Shown: one piece after another, positions 1-10,887 of the stretch
Position numbering within the stretch: the stretch's first letter is position 1
Layout: every line of letters begins with the position of its first letter
Origin: Pseudonocardia benzenivorans CB1190
GTDB taxonomy: Bacteria; Actinomycetota; Actinomycetes; Mycobacteriales; Pseudonocardiaceae
Length of the DNA stretch: 64,000 nt
Assembly: GCF_000196675.2 (NCBI RefSeq)
Contig: NC_015312.1
Location: forward strand, 5,534,501-5,598,500
Direction: 5' to 3'
Program-made: the position numbers and the translations under genes
The notes under the pieces: generated by a model
The model's database searches: none
The model's input: the letters and a program-made list of their open reading frames with translations, nothing else
Told to the model about the DNA's origin: nothing

Positions 1-249
1 GGCCCGCTGCGCAGACGGTTCCCGGCGGCGACGACCGTCGGGCGGGTCGGCGGGCTGAGCGCGGCCACGTCGCTCGCGCTGGCCGTGACCGCGGTGCTCG
101 GCGACGGGTATTTCGAGATCGCGAAGCACGTCTGGCTCGCGGCCTACCTCGTCGACACCACGGCGGCACTCCTCGTGGCGACGGCCGTCGCGGTGACGCT
201 CGACCTGGTCCGCTCACACGGGGTTCAGCCGGGGCCTGCGACTGCTTAG
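1..249 (+). CDS. C-terminal part of a membrane protein (truncated by window edge)
   Basis: Frame 1 is open from the first base to a TAG at 247-249, giving 82 residues with no start inside the window. The peptide has two hydrophobic stretches separated by a short segment containing GDGYFEIAKH, so it looks like the last two membrane helices of a polytopic protein. A short polar tail follows. The helix-loop with a lysine-histidine pair resembles the ends of some actinobacterial envelope glycosyl or hexose transferases, but this is a weak impression. The family cannot be settled without the upstream sequence. The next gene begins only 9 bp downstream on the same strand. Confidence 0.55.
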   Translation, partial: GPLRRRFPAATTVGRVGGLSAATSLALAVTAVLGDGYFEIAKHVWLAAYLVDTTAALLVATAVAVTLDLVRSHGVQPGPATA

Positions 250-258
250 GGTGAGGCA

Positions 259-1479
259 ATGGTGCACCGCCGCATGCCGAAACCCTCCGAGATCCTGCCG
301 CTCCTCCGACCGGCGCCGATCCGCTGGGACGCGACGGAACGCCGCCTCGCGCGCGCCGCGAACATCGCCGACCTGCGGGAGATCGCCCGCCGCCGCACCC
401 CGCGCGCCGTCTTCGACTACACCGACGGCGCCGCCGACGGTGAGCTGAGCCTGCGCCGCGCCCGGCAGGCCTTCTCGCGCGTCGAGTTCACCCCCAGCGT
501 CCTGCGTGACGTCTCCGAGATCGAGACCGGCCGCACCATCCTCGGCAAGCGTTCGACGCTGCCGTTCGCGTTCGCGCCCACCGGCTTCACGCGCATGATG
601 CACACCGAGGGCGAGAGCGCGGTCGCGGCCGTCGCGCAGGAGGTCGGCATCCCGTTCACGCTCTCGACGATGGGCACCACGACGATCGAGCAGATCGTCG
701 ACATCGCGCCGGACGTGCGCCGCTGGTTCCAGCTCTACCTGTGGCGCGACCGCGCCTACGCCAAGGACCTCGTGCAACGGGCCGCCGACGCCGGCTACGA
801 CACGCTCATGCTGACCGTCGACACGCCCGTCGGCGGGGCCCGGCTGCGCGACGTGCGCAACGGCCTCACGATCCCGCCCGCGCTGAGCCTGCGGACCTTC
901 CTCGACGGCGCGCGGCACCCGCACTGGTGGTTCGACATGTTCACCACCGAACCGCTGGCCTTCAGCAACCTCGAGGGCACCGACGGCACGATCGCCGAGA
1001 TGATCAACCGCGTGTTCGACCCGGCCCTGACCATGGCCGACGTCGAGTGGCTGCGCGGCGCGTGGCCCGGGACGCTCGTCGTCAAGGGGATCCAGAGCGT
1101 CGCCGACGCCCGCCGCGTCGTCGACGCCGGCGCCGACGCCGTCCTGCTCTCCAACCACGGCGGCCGCCAGCTCGACCGCGCCCCCGTCCCGCTGGAGCTC
1201 ATCGAGCCGACGGTGGCCGAGCTGCGCGGCGAGGCCGAGGTCCTCGTCGACACCGGGATCACCCACGGCGCCGACATCGTCGCGGCGATCGCGTTGGGCG
1301 CCAACGCCGCGCTCGTCGGCCGCGCCTACCTGTACGGGCTCATGGCGGGCGGGAAGCGGGGTGTGGAGAAGGTCGTGCAGATCCTGCGCGGCGAGATCGA
1401 GCGCACGCTGGCGCTGATGGGCGTCACGCGCGTCGACGACCTCCGTCCGGAGCACGTCCGCATTCGCCCGTACGGGTGA
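259..1479 (+). CDS. lldD: FMN-dependent alpha-hydroxy-acid (L-lactate) dehydrogenase, LldD2-like
   Basis: A 406-residue protein of the glycolate oxidase / L-lactate dehydrogenase (quinone) TIM-barrel family, which oxidises L-2-hydroxy acids such as lactate to 2-oxo acids using FMN. Visible family marks are the N-terminal FDYTDGAADGELS, the LPFAFAPTGFTRMMHTEGE FMN-site segment, LTVDTPVGGARLRDVRNG, the VVKGIQ lysine strand, and the catalytic-histidine motif SNHGGRQLDRAP near residue 300, followed by DTGITHGADIVAA. Sequence and length match mycobacterial LldD2 (about 414 residues) better than MftD. No mycofactocin genes are nearby. The ATG at 259 is preceded by a GTGAGG-type ribosome site; an internal ATG at 274 is possible. 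Confidence 0.9.
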   Translation: MVHRRMPKPSEILPLLRPAPIRWDATERRLARAANIADLREIARRRTPRAVFDYTDGAADGELSLRRARQAFSRVEFTPSVLRDVSEIETGRTILGKRSTLPFAFAPTGFTRMMHTEGESAVAAVAQEVGIPFTLSTMGTTTIEQIVDIAPDVRRWFQLYLWRDRAYAKDLVQRAADAGYDTLMLTVDTPVGGARLRDVRNGLTIPPALSLRTFLDGARHPHWWFDMFTTEPLAFSNLEGTDGTIAEMINRVFDPALTMADVEWLRGAWPGTLVVKGIQSVADARRVVDAGADAVLLSNHGGRQLDRAPVPLELIEPTVAELRGEAEVLVDTGITHGADIVAAIALGANAALVGRAYLYGLMAGGKRGVEKVVQILRGEIERTLALMGVTRVDDLRPEHVRIRPYG

Positions 1480-1523
1480 GCCCCGGGTGGCGCCCGCAGC
1501 CCGACAGGACCACAGTGGCCGCC

Positions 1524-1739
1524 ATGGGATTCATGGACAAGGCCAAGGAGATGCTCGGTCAGCACGACGACAAGGTCGACCAGGGTCTCGACAAGGCCGG
1601 CGACCTGGCCAAGGAGCGCTTCGCAGGACACGACGACCAGATCGACGGCGCCGTAGGGAAGGCGAAGGAGGCGACCGGCGAGGGTGACACCACGGCGGCA
1701 CCCGCCGAACCCCCGGCCGACCAGCCGCCGCCCGCCTGA
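1524..1739 (+). CDS. Small MT0933-like antitoxin / CsbD-like protein
   Basis: A 71-residue, highly charged protein with two imperfect repeats (KAKEMLGQHDDKVDQGLDKAGD and a second KERFAGHDDQIDGAVGKAKE segment) and a disordered proline/alanine tail. This pattern fits the MT0933-like antitoxin family, whose members resemble CsbD stress proteins and are common as solitary small genes in actinobacteria. No toxin gene is adjacent, so the antitoxin label is a family name only. The gene lies 44 bp after lldD on the same strand and is convergent with the MarR-HAD gene. A strong hairpin sits between the two. Confidence 0.7.
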   Translation: MGFMDKAKEMLGQHDDKVDQGLDKAGDLAKERFAGHDDQIDGAVGKAKEATGEGDTTAAPAEPPADQPPPA

Positions 1740-1751
1740 CGCCCGTACGAC

Positions 1752-2651
1752 TCACTCGAGGTGGAGGTCCAGCAGGACCTCCACCTCGAACACTGTCGTC
1801 GCGGCATCGACGTGGCCGACGACGATCGCGCCCGCCTCGCGCGCGCCGCGCAGGTTGGCCCGGTCGTCGTCGACGACGACGCAACGTTCCACCGGCACCC
1901 CCACGGCCCGGGCCGCCGCCCGGAAGGCCGCGGGGTCGGGCTTGCGTGGGCCGTCGTCGCCGGTCACCACCACGTCGAACAGCGCCGCGACCTCGGCCGG
2001 GACGGCGCGGGCATCGGTGAGCAGTGCCGTCGGCACGCCCGCCCGGCGCGCCCGTTCCGGGAGCGTGGCGACGGGCGGGCCGTCGGTCATGACGCCGCCG
2101 TAGTCCATCACCAGCGCCGCCGCGGCAGGTGCTGTCATCGGCCTCGCGCCGTCGCCGACGGCGTGCGTCCGCGCTCGCTCATAGGCGTGTGGCCTCCTCG
2201 CCTGCGGGGGTGTGTCCTTCCTCGCCCGTGGGGTGTCGTCCGCCTCGGCTCGGGCGAGCAACTCATTGAGGTAGCCGCGGATCTCGTCGCCCGCGACCGG
2301 CAGCCAGGCCCGCGACCGCCCCGCGAGATCGGCCGTCGCCGCCCCGAGCACGTCGCGACCACGTGGGCCGAGCGTGATCCCGACCGTCCGACGGTCGTCG
2401 ACCGCCCGGTGCCGGCGGACCAGATCCTGATCGTCGAGAGCGTCGAGGACCGGGGTCAGCGTCGCGGGAGCGACGCCCACCGCGGCAGCGAGATCGCGGT
2501 GCGACGTGCGGTCCGCGCCCGCAAGCGCCTCCAGGACCGCCAGCCCCGTCGTCGTCAGGCCGTGCGCCGCGACCACCTCGCGCCGACGCCGCTCCAGCGC
2601 GCGCCCCGCCCGCACGAGCAGCACGTCGAGACCTGATTCGATCGGCGCCAC
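1752..2651 (-). CDS. MarR-type regulator fused to a HAD-family hydrolase
   Basis: One uninterrupted 299-residue frame. Residues 1 to about 140 are a MarR/winged-helix DNA-binding domain (HRDLAAAVGVAPATLTPVLD recognition region, then wing DDRRTVGITLGPRGR). Residues 141-171 are a low-complexity Arg/Pro linker. Residues 172-299 form a small HAD-like phosphatase: motif I appears as VMDYGG, where the second Asp is not obvious, motif II as LLTDARA, and motif III/IV as PRKPDPAAF and VVVDDDRANLRGAREAG. An ATG at 2138 begins the HAD domain with a weak GAGG upstream, so two genes joined by a read-through frame is the main alternative. The substrate is unknown. Confidence 0.6.
   Translation of the reverse strand: MAPIESGLDVLLVRAGRALERRRREVVAAHGLTTTGLAVLEALAGADRTSHRDLAAAVGVAPATLTPVLDALDDQDLVRRHRAVDDRRTVGITLGPRGRDVLGAATADLAGRSRAWLPVAGDEIRGYLNELLARAEADDTPRARKDTPPQARRPHAYERARTHAVGDGARPMTAPAAAALVMDYGGVMTDGPPVATLPERARRAGVPTALLTDARAVPAEVAALFDVVVTGDDGPRKPDPAAFRAAARAVGVPVERCVVVDDDRANLRGAREAGAIVVGHVDAATTVFEVEVLLDLHLE
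1757..1788 (-). terminator. 14-bp perfect hairpin between convergent genes
   Basis: Arms 1757-1770 and 1775-1788 are exact inverted complements with a 4-base loop (agca). The structure lies inside the last codons of the MarR-HAD gene and just past the end of the small MT0933-like gene, so it can stop transcription from both sides. There is no T-tract, as is usual for actinobacterial hairpin terminators. Confidence 0.65.
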
Positions 2652-2766
2652 GAACGGACCGTACCCGCGCGACCGTCCGGTGGCGGACGGTTCGTCGCCT
2701 CACGATGCGGATGCGTACGGGTGCTAACGCCCGCGCTCCCGCGCGCGGCGAACCGACCCTGCCCAC

Positions 2767-3561
2767 ATGAGCGCCGACTCCGACCGCACGACACCCGACG
2801 CAGCGCCCGTCCGGCGGGTCCGGCTGCGCGTGCTGCACCACGAGCCGGACGCCGAGCCGATCCCGCTACCACCACCCGCGCCGAGGGGCTGGGTGCTGGT
2901 CGGGTCGGCGGTCCCCGTTCCGGAGAGCACCGTTCCGACGTGGCCTCCCCCGGCGGTCCGCGCCGCACCGCCCCGCCCTGCTCCCGACCGGGAGACACCC
3001 GCCGCGGCGCCGGCCGGCGACCCCGGGATGCGCGCCGCCGTCGCCCACGCGCTGCGGTTGTTCGTCGAGGTCATCGGCGGGCGGCTCCCGGCGAGCCGGC
3101 TCGGCCGCGTCGCGACGCCGTCCGTCGTGCGCTACGCGGCGGCCACCGTCGCGCGCCCCGATCTCCGACGTGCCGTCCCGGTCCGGTCGCATCCCACTGC
3201 GTCACGGGCGGGTTCGCGGGAGCGCCCGGCGGGATCGCCCACGCGATCCGCTGTTGTTGCGCCGCAACGGGTCGGCGACCGCATCTGCTCAGTCAGGTTC
3301 GACCAGCCTGCTCCGGGAGTCGTCGAGGTCGCCGCCGTCTGCCGCTTCGGCGACCGGTTCCGCGCGCTCGCCGCTCGCTTCGAGCAGGACCGTTGTCGGC
3401 GCACCGGGATCGAGGACGACGCGGACGAGGAGCTCGCGGCCGAACCGCACCGCACCGAGCCGACACACCTCACCCCGCAGGTCGGCGCCGGACAGGACAC
3501 CCGCGGCACCGACGGGGCCGCGGGCTCCCGATGGCGCTGCGTCGCGGTGCGCCTCGGCTGA
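2767..3561 (+). CDS. Rv3235 family protein
   Basis: A 264-residue protein with a Pro/Ala/Arg-rich first 90 residues, then a helical segment (MRAAVAHALRLFVEVIGGR, LPASRLGRVATPSVVRYAA) and a C-terminal segment containing VVEVAAVCRFGDRFRALAARFEQD that ends WRCVAVRLG. This ending and the location next to secA match the Rv3235 family of actinobacteria. The function is unknown; its co-location with secA is conserved. An insertion of about 40 acidic/polar residues separates the FEQD segment from the terminal WRC motif and looks lineage-specific. The gene is convergent with secA across about 250 bp in which no gene is visible. Confidence 0.7.
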   Translation: MSADSDRTTPDAAPVRRVRLRVLHHEPDAEPIPLPPPAPRGWVLVGSAVPVPESTVPTWPPPAVRAAPPRPAPDRETPAAAPAGDPGMRAAVAHALRLFVEVIGGRLPASRLGRVATPSVVRYAAATVARPDLRRAVPVRSHPTASRAGSRERPAGSPTRSAVVAPQRVGDRICSVRFDQPAPGVVEVAAVCRFGDRFRALAARFEQDRCRRTGIEDDADEELAAEPHRTEPTHLTPQVGAGQDTRGTDGAAGSRWRCVAVRLG

Positions 3562-3815
3562 CCGCGCGAGCGCCACATGTGCGCCGGTTCCGGGGTGGGG
3601 TCGCAACGCGTCGACGACAACCCGGCGAAGGTTGCCTGCCCGGTCCGCCGGGTGCACGCCCCAGTGGCGCCCGCACCGGACTGCCGCGCGGCGACAGCGC
3701 GCCCGGACAGCGGGCGTGCTCTCGACGCAACCCCGGAGCACCGGCACGCGGCGGCGCCGGGTTCCCGTCGACACCGCACCCCACGGCGAGCCCCGGCTAC
3801 GGCCTCGTGCTCAGC

Positions 3816-6674
<2,859 letters not shown>

Positions 6675-6812
6675 TGGTCGACCTCATTCACGATCGCGGC
6701 ACGGGCACTCTGACACGGGGCTGACTGCGGGCCCACGGCACTACGGACGCCGCACCCGGAGGTCCGGCGCCGTCCATGGTAGAGGCACCCGCGGGGTCTC
6801 GGCCCCGCAGCG

Positions 6813-6865
6813 CCGACGGGGGTGATCCGGCTCGCGCGGGCGCGCGGCCGGACCACCCCCGTCGG
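6813..6865 (-). terminator. Long hairpin between hpf and secA
   Basis: Arms 6813-6831 and 6847-6865 pair over 19 bp with one mismatch around a 15-base GC loop. A smaller 6-bp hairpin (6791-6796 with 6803-6808) follows. The structure lies directly after the hpf stop and about 140 bp before the secA start, consistent with termination or attenuation between the two co-oriented genes. No U-tract is present. Confidence 0.65.
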
Positions 6866-6880
6866 TGGCCGCAGGTGGCG

Positions 6881-7579
6881 TCAGCCGCCCAGCCGGATCA
6901 GTCCGTAGTCGTAGCCGCGACGCCGGTAGACCACGCTCGGCTCGCCGCTCTCGGCGTCGGAGAACAGGTAGAAGTCGTGGCCCACGAGCTCCATCCGGGC
7001 CAGCGCGTCGTCGACGCTCATCGGTTGCGACGTGTGCACCTTGCGCCGCACGATCCGGCCCGGACACGGGTCCGGGTCGCCCGGGCGGTCACCACCGTGC
7101 TCTGCCGCGATGGTCTCGGCGTCGATCTCGGCGAAGCCGTCACCGTCGTTGTCGTCGAGATGCTCGTCGTGCGCACGCGGGGTGGGGATGAGCGCCTCGT
7201 CGACGCCCGGGACATCGGGGAGTTCGTCGGCATCGGCTGGCACGCGGCCGGCCATCGCGCGCACCCGGCGGTTGCCGAGCCGGCGGCGGTCGTGCGAGCG
7301 GCGCAGCCGCCCCTCGAGCTTGGAGATGGCCAGGTCGAGTGCGGCGTAGAAGTCCTTCGCGGTGGCTTCCGCTCGGGCGACGGAGCCGCATCCGCCTCGC
7401 CCGGTGATCTCGACGCGTTGACAGGTCTTGAGTTGGCGACGGTTCGGCTCGTGGAAGAGCTCGACGTGCATGCCCATCAGTTTGTGGTCGTAGCGCTCGA
7501 GGCGACCGACCTTGTCGGTGACATGGACCCGGAAGTGGTCCGGCACCTCGACGTTACGGCCGGTGACGACAATCTCCAC
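6881..7579 (-). CDS. hpf: Long-form ribosome hibernation promoting factor
   Basis: A 232-residue long HPF. It binds the 30S subunit in stationary phase and promotes 100S ribosome dimers. The N-terminal domain (about residues 1-100) has the typical opening VTGRNVEVPDHFRVHVTDKV and basic helices. A linker rich in Asp/Glu follows, and the C-terminal dimerisation domain (IVRRKVHTSQPMSVDDALA, then LVGHDFYLFSDAESGEPSVVYRRR) is complete. The ATG at 7579 has a GAGGGA ribosome site. It is the Rv3241c equivalent, upstream of secA. The 328 bp between this gene and comF contain no visible ORF and probably hold the hpf promoter. Confidence 0.93.
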   Translation of the reverse strand: MEIVVTGRNVEVPDHFRVHVTDKVGRLERYDHKLMGMHVELFHEPNRRQLKTCQRVEITGRGGCGSVARAEATAKDFYAALDLAISKLEGRLRRSHDRRRLGNRRVRAMAGRVPADADELPDVPGVDEALIPTPRAHDEHLDDNDGDGFAEIDAETIAAEHGGDRPGDPDPCPGRIVRRKVHTSQPMSVDDALARMELVGHDFYLFSDAESGEPSVVYRRRGYDYGLIRLGG

Positions 7580-7907
7580 TAGGACATCCCTCGCTTTCGA
7601 CGTCGATTCGACGAGTCAGCAGCTGGTGTCGGAGGCTCGTCCCCCGACGACCGGATGGTGTGCCGGTTACCTCCCGAAGCGGGACAGGGACTGTTGGGTG
7701 AGCACCGTAGCCCGGATCACGATTCGGCAACAGGGGGCGGCGAACACTGTCGCTGACGCGTGTGGTATCGACGAATGACATTCCCTTCGGCCACCCACGT
7801 CGGTAACGTCACGTGGTCGGGCGATCACGATCGGATGTCGCACGACGGAGCCCCGGGAGCGACGTCGAGCCGGGCCGATCTCCCTCCCGTTCATGGCTCT
7901 CCGCTGG

Positions 7908-8654
7908 TCATCGCCCCTGTACGGCTGCGGCGACCGCCGGCCGGCCGGCGCTCGCGTCGCACAGCACGAGAGCGGCCACCGGCGTCACCGCCGCGCTCTC
8001 GAGCACCCGTCGGCAGACCCGGAGCGTCGCTCCGGTGGTGACCACGTCATCGACCAGCAGCACGCGTGCGCCAGGTGGCGGCAGCCCGGCCCGGCGGGCG
8101 CGGACCCGGCCCGTCAGGTTCGTGGTGCGCTCCCCCGCGTCGAGGCCGACCGAGTCGAGCGCCCCGCCCGAGAGCGCCAGTGCGGGCGCGACGGCCACGT
8201 GCCCACCCGACACCGCGAGCAGTTCCGCGAGCCGGTGGCACAGCACCAGGACGTGGTCGCCGCCGCGGGCGCGGGCGGCGGCCGGTCGTGACGGCACCGG
8301 GACGATCCAGCGCACCGGCCCGCGGTGCCCGCCGGCCCACGCCGGACCCGGCCACGTCGCCGGCGGCATCGCCGCGGCGAGCGTGGTCGCGAGCAGCCCG
8401 GCGAGCGCCGCCGCCAGATCGCGCCGGCCTCGCTCCTTGTAGGCGATCAGCGCCCGGCGCAGCGGGCCGCCGTAGCGACCTGCGGCGAGCACGGGGGGTC
8501 CGCCGCGACCCCGGGTCCAGTGCGGCGGCCCGGCCCGCGCCGCGCACGTCGCGCACCACGACGGGCCCGGCAGGTCGCAGCCGCCGCAGCCACCGGGGAG
8601 CAGCAGGTCGAGCAGGGCAGGAAGCAGCTCGGTCGTTCGCATGACACGGATCAT
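7908..8654 (-). CDS. ComF family phosphoribosyltransferase-like protein
   Basis: About 248 residues. The N-terminal zinc-finger-like region (LLPGGCGGC, then SWCATC) is followed by the PRTase fold. ALIAYKERGRRDLA is the conserved ComF signature, IVPVPSRPAAARARGG the substrate loop, and VLLVDDVVTTGAT the PRPP-binding motif. ComF proteins are linked to DNA uptake in competent bacteria, but in actinobacteria the role is unproven. The start is uncertain: ATG 8654 (MIRVM) and ATG 8642 (MRTTELL) both fit, and neither has a strong ribosome site. It corresponds to Rv3242c in the conserved order lpqB-comF-hpf-secA. Confidence 0.85.
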   Translation of the reverse strand: MIRVMRTTELLPALLDLLLPGGCGGCDLPGPSWCATCAARAGPPHWTRGRGGPPVLAAGRYGGPLRRALIAYKERGRRDLAAALAGLLATTLAAAMPPATWPGPAWAGGHRGPVRWIVPVPSRPAAARARGGDHVLVLCHRLAELLAVSGGHVAVAPALALSGGALDSVGLDAGERTTNLTGRVRARRAGLPPPGARVLLVDDVVTTGATLRVCRRVLESAAVTPVAALVLCDASAGRPAVAAAVQGR

Positions 8655-8824
8655 GGCCGGGCCGACCCACGGCGCGCCCCCGCTCCGGGCCCCGGACACC
8701 GAGTTGTCCACAAGCGTGCGCTCACCAGCGCTGCCTGTGGACAACTCCTGCAGCCGGCACGGGCCCGGGATAGAACTGTTCCCGACCCCCGTAGGACACC
8801 GCGACGGAGGGAGGGACGAGAGGG

Positions 8825-10558
8825 TCAGCCCGGATAGAACGGAACCGCGTCGGGCATCCCGCCCGCGACGAGCCGCCAGGTGTCGAGGTCACCACCGGAG
8901 AAGCTCCACACCCCGCCCTGGTCGGCCACGAGCAGCGGCAGGTTGGGCGAGGCCGCGACGGCCCGCAGCGGCGGGGTCAGGTTCGAGCCCGACACGGTGT
9001 CCAGTGCCAGTCCGTCCACCGACACCAGCGACACTGCCCGGTCGTTTCGCGCGCTCGCGACGACCAACGTGTCGGTCGAGCGCCAGTCCACCGCCACCAC
9101 GTCACCGAGATCCCCGGGGCGCAGCACCCGGGCACCGCGCAGCGTCACCGACCCGTCGGCCGCCCGGGCGACCGACGCCGTCACCAGACGACTGCCCACG
9201 ACCGCCGCGACGCGCACCCCGTCGCGCGACATCCGAAGGGAGGTGATCGGACCACCGAGTGCAGCGAGTGCCGAGGCGTCGACCGTGCCGCGCCGCGGAG
9301 GTGCACCTGCCTCGGTGATCACGCGGGCGACGGTGGAGCCGTCGACGACGGTCCAGACCTCGGTACCGCCCGGCGTCCAGGTCGGCCGGGTCAGCGTCGA
9401 GCCGGTGACGTCGGTGACCTCGAGCGGCCTGTCGCCCTCCCCCACGATGAGTCGGTTGCGGCCGCCCTCACGGGAGACGACGGCCTGATGGGAGCCGTCG
9501 GGGGTGAGCGCGGCCGCCGCGACGTCGAACGCACCGTTTCCCGTCTGCCCCGGGATCGGCGTCCCGGAGTCGTCGCCACCGAGCTTGCGGACGCGGCCGC
9601 CGCTCACGACGAGCGGTTGCTGCTGCGGGGCGGCGGCGTCAGCGGCGTCCGCGGCAAGGGCGGCGACGTCGCTGCGGGTGAGGTCGGGCGTGGCGGGCAG
9701 GAGCGGCACGCCGTCGACGAGCAACCGGACCCGGCCGACGTTGATCTCCGACAGCGTCAGCACGACCTGTGCGGCCAGCTGGCGACGGCTCGCGTCGTCG
9801 AGGTCGCCGAGCCGGGTGAGGTCGACGACCAGCCCGCCGTCCGCGGCGGTGGCGACGTTCGCGTGCAGCCCGGTCGTCGGGAGCAGCCGGCTGGTGACCG
9901 AGCCCGCCAGCGCGGGCGACGGCCCGCCCAGCAGCATGTCCACGGCTTGAGCCGCCTGTGCCTTCGCCGGCACCGCGGGCAGGTAGCGCAGGTCGGGCAC
10001 GACACGCCCGCGAGCGGGGTCGACGAAGTACACCCTGATCGTGCGGTAGTTCGACCGCAGGTCCGAGAGCCGGACGAAGACGCCTTCGGGAAGGGAGGCG
10101 ATGCGCCACTGGCCATCGCGACGCACGACGGTCACGTCGGCCTCGACGGGAGCCTCGTCGGGCTCGAACGCACCGGTCGAGGACAGCATCCCGATGCGGG
10201 TGCCGCGGATGCGGACGGTCGTCGAGTCGGTGCCGGTCGCGACGGGGACGGTGCCGAACTGCTCGTCGAGGACGGTCACGGAGGCGGCGTCGTCCCAGCC
10301 GGCCGCCTCTGGCGCGAGGAACCGGCGGGCGGCGCCGTGCCGGTCGGCGCTGCTGCCCGAGGCGTAGACGAAACCGCGGACGAGGTCGAGCGGGTTGGTG
10401 CCGTCGGCGGGCCCGGGCGGGGCCGGCGGTGCCGCACCGTCGCTGACCTTGCGCAGCACCTGCACCGACGAGTCGCCGGGAACGGTCGCGCAACCCGCCG
10501 CGACGAGCCCCAGCACGACCAGGAGTGCAGCCAGCACGACCCGACGGCGCCGGGACAC
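8825..10558 (-). CDS. lpqB: Lipoprotein LpqB, MtrAB accessory factor
   Basis: Starting from the GTG at 10558 the protein is 577 residues, close to the 583 of mycobacterial LpqB. It begins with an Arg-rich n-region, a hydrophobic stretch and the lipobox LVAAGC, so it is exported and lipid-anchored. A GerMN-like domain and a C-terminal beta-propeller-like region follow. LpqB interacts with the sensor MtrB and modulates MtrA phosphorylation and cell-wall homeostasis. The frame stays open upstream to an ATG at 10891 overlapping the mtrB stop (ATGA). That longer form would place about 115 residues before the signal peptide, encoded by repeats, so the shorter start is preferred here. Confidence 0.85.
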   Translation of the reverse strand: MSRRRRVVLAALLVVLGLVAAGCATVPGDSSVQVLRKVSDGAAPPAPPGPADGTNPLDLVRGFVYASGSSADRHGAARRFLAPEAAGWDDAASVTVLDEQFGTVPVATGTDSTTVRIRGTRIGMLSSTGAFEPDEAPVEADVTVVRRDGQWRIASLPEGVFVRLSDLRSNYRTIRVYFVDPARGRVVPDLRYLPAVPAKAQAAQAVDMLLGGPSPALAGSVTSRLLPTTGLHANVATAADGGLVVDLTRLGDLDDASRRQLAAQVVLTLSEINVGRVRLLVDGVPLLPATPDLTRSDVAALAADAADAAAPQQQPLVVSGGRVRKLGGDDSGTPIPGQTGNGAFDVAAAALTPDGSHQAVVSREGGRNRLIVGEGDRPLEVTDVTGSTLTRPTWTPGGTEVWTVVDGSTVARVITEAGAPPRRGTVDASALAALGGPITSLRMSRDGVRVAAVVGSRLVTASVARAADGSVTLRGARVLRPGDLGDVVAVDWRSTDTLVVASARNDRAVSLVSVDGLALDTVSGSNLTPPLRAVAASPNLPLLVADQGGVWSFSGGDLDTWRLVAGGMPDAVPFYPG

Positions 10559-10584
10559 GGACGGCGAGCCGTCCCCGGGACAGC

Positions 10585-10740
10585 GGCGGGCCGACACGGG
10601 ACGACGAGCCGGCACGGGACGGGGGGCCGACGAGGAACGGCGGGCCGACGAGGAACGCCCGAGGGTCGACAGGGAACGGAGGTGCGCTGATGAGGAACGG
10701 CCGCGGATCGACGAGGAACGCCGGCGCGCCGACGCGGATG
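10585..10740 (-). repeat. 18/21-bp repeat spacer between mtrB and lpqB
   Basis: The segment repeats a ccgacgaggaac-like motif. Copies end at 10602, 10620, 10638, 10656, 10677, 10698, 10719 and (degenerate) 10740, so spacings are 18 or 21 bp, always multiples of three. It fills most of the 329-bp stretch between the mtrB stop and the preferred lpqB start and keeps the lpqB frame open. Confidence 0.7.
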
Positions 10741-10887
10741 GCCCACCAGCCGAGCCGTCCGCGGGGGCGGCCGGTCGACCGCGCGCGCCACGTGCAGGCT
10801 CGGTCGATGCGCCGACGAGCGGCGTCGCGGGCTGTGCAGCGGCCGTCGGCCCCGGCTCCTGGTGGACCGGCCGTTCCTCCCGGGCGG

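Noticed and set aside
259..1479. MftD (mycofactocin flavin enzyme)
   Set aside because: Sequence features and length agree better with LldD2, and no mycofactocin gene is nearby.
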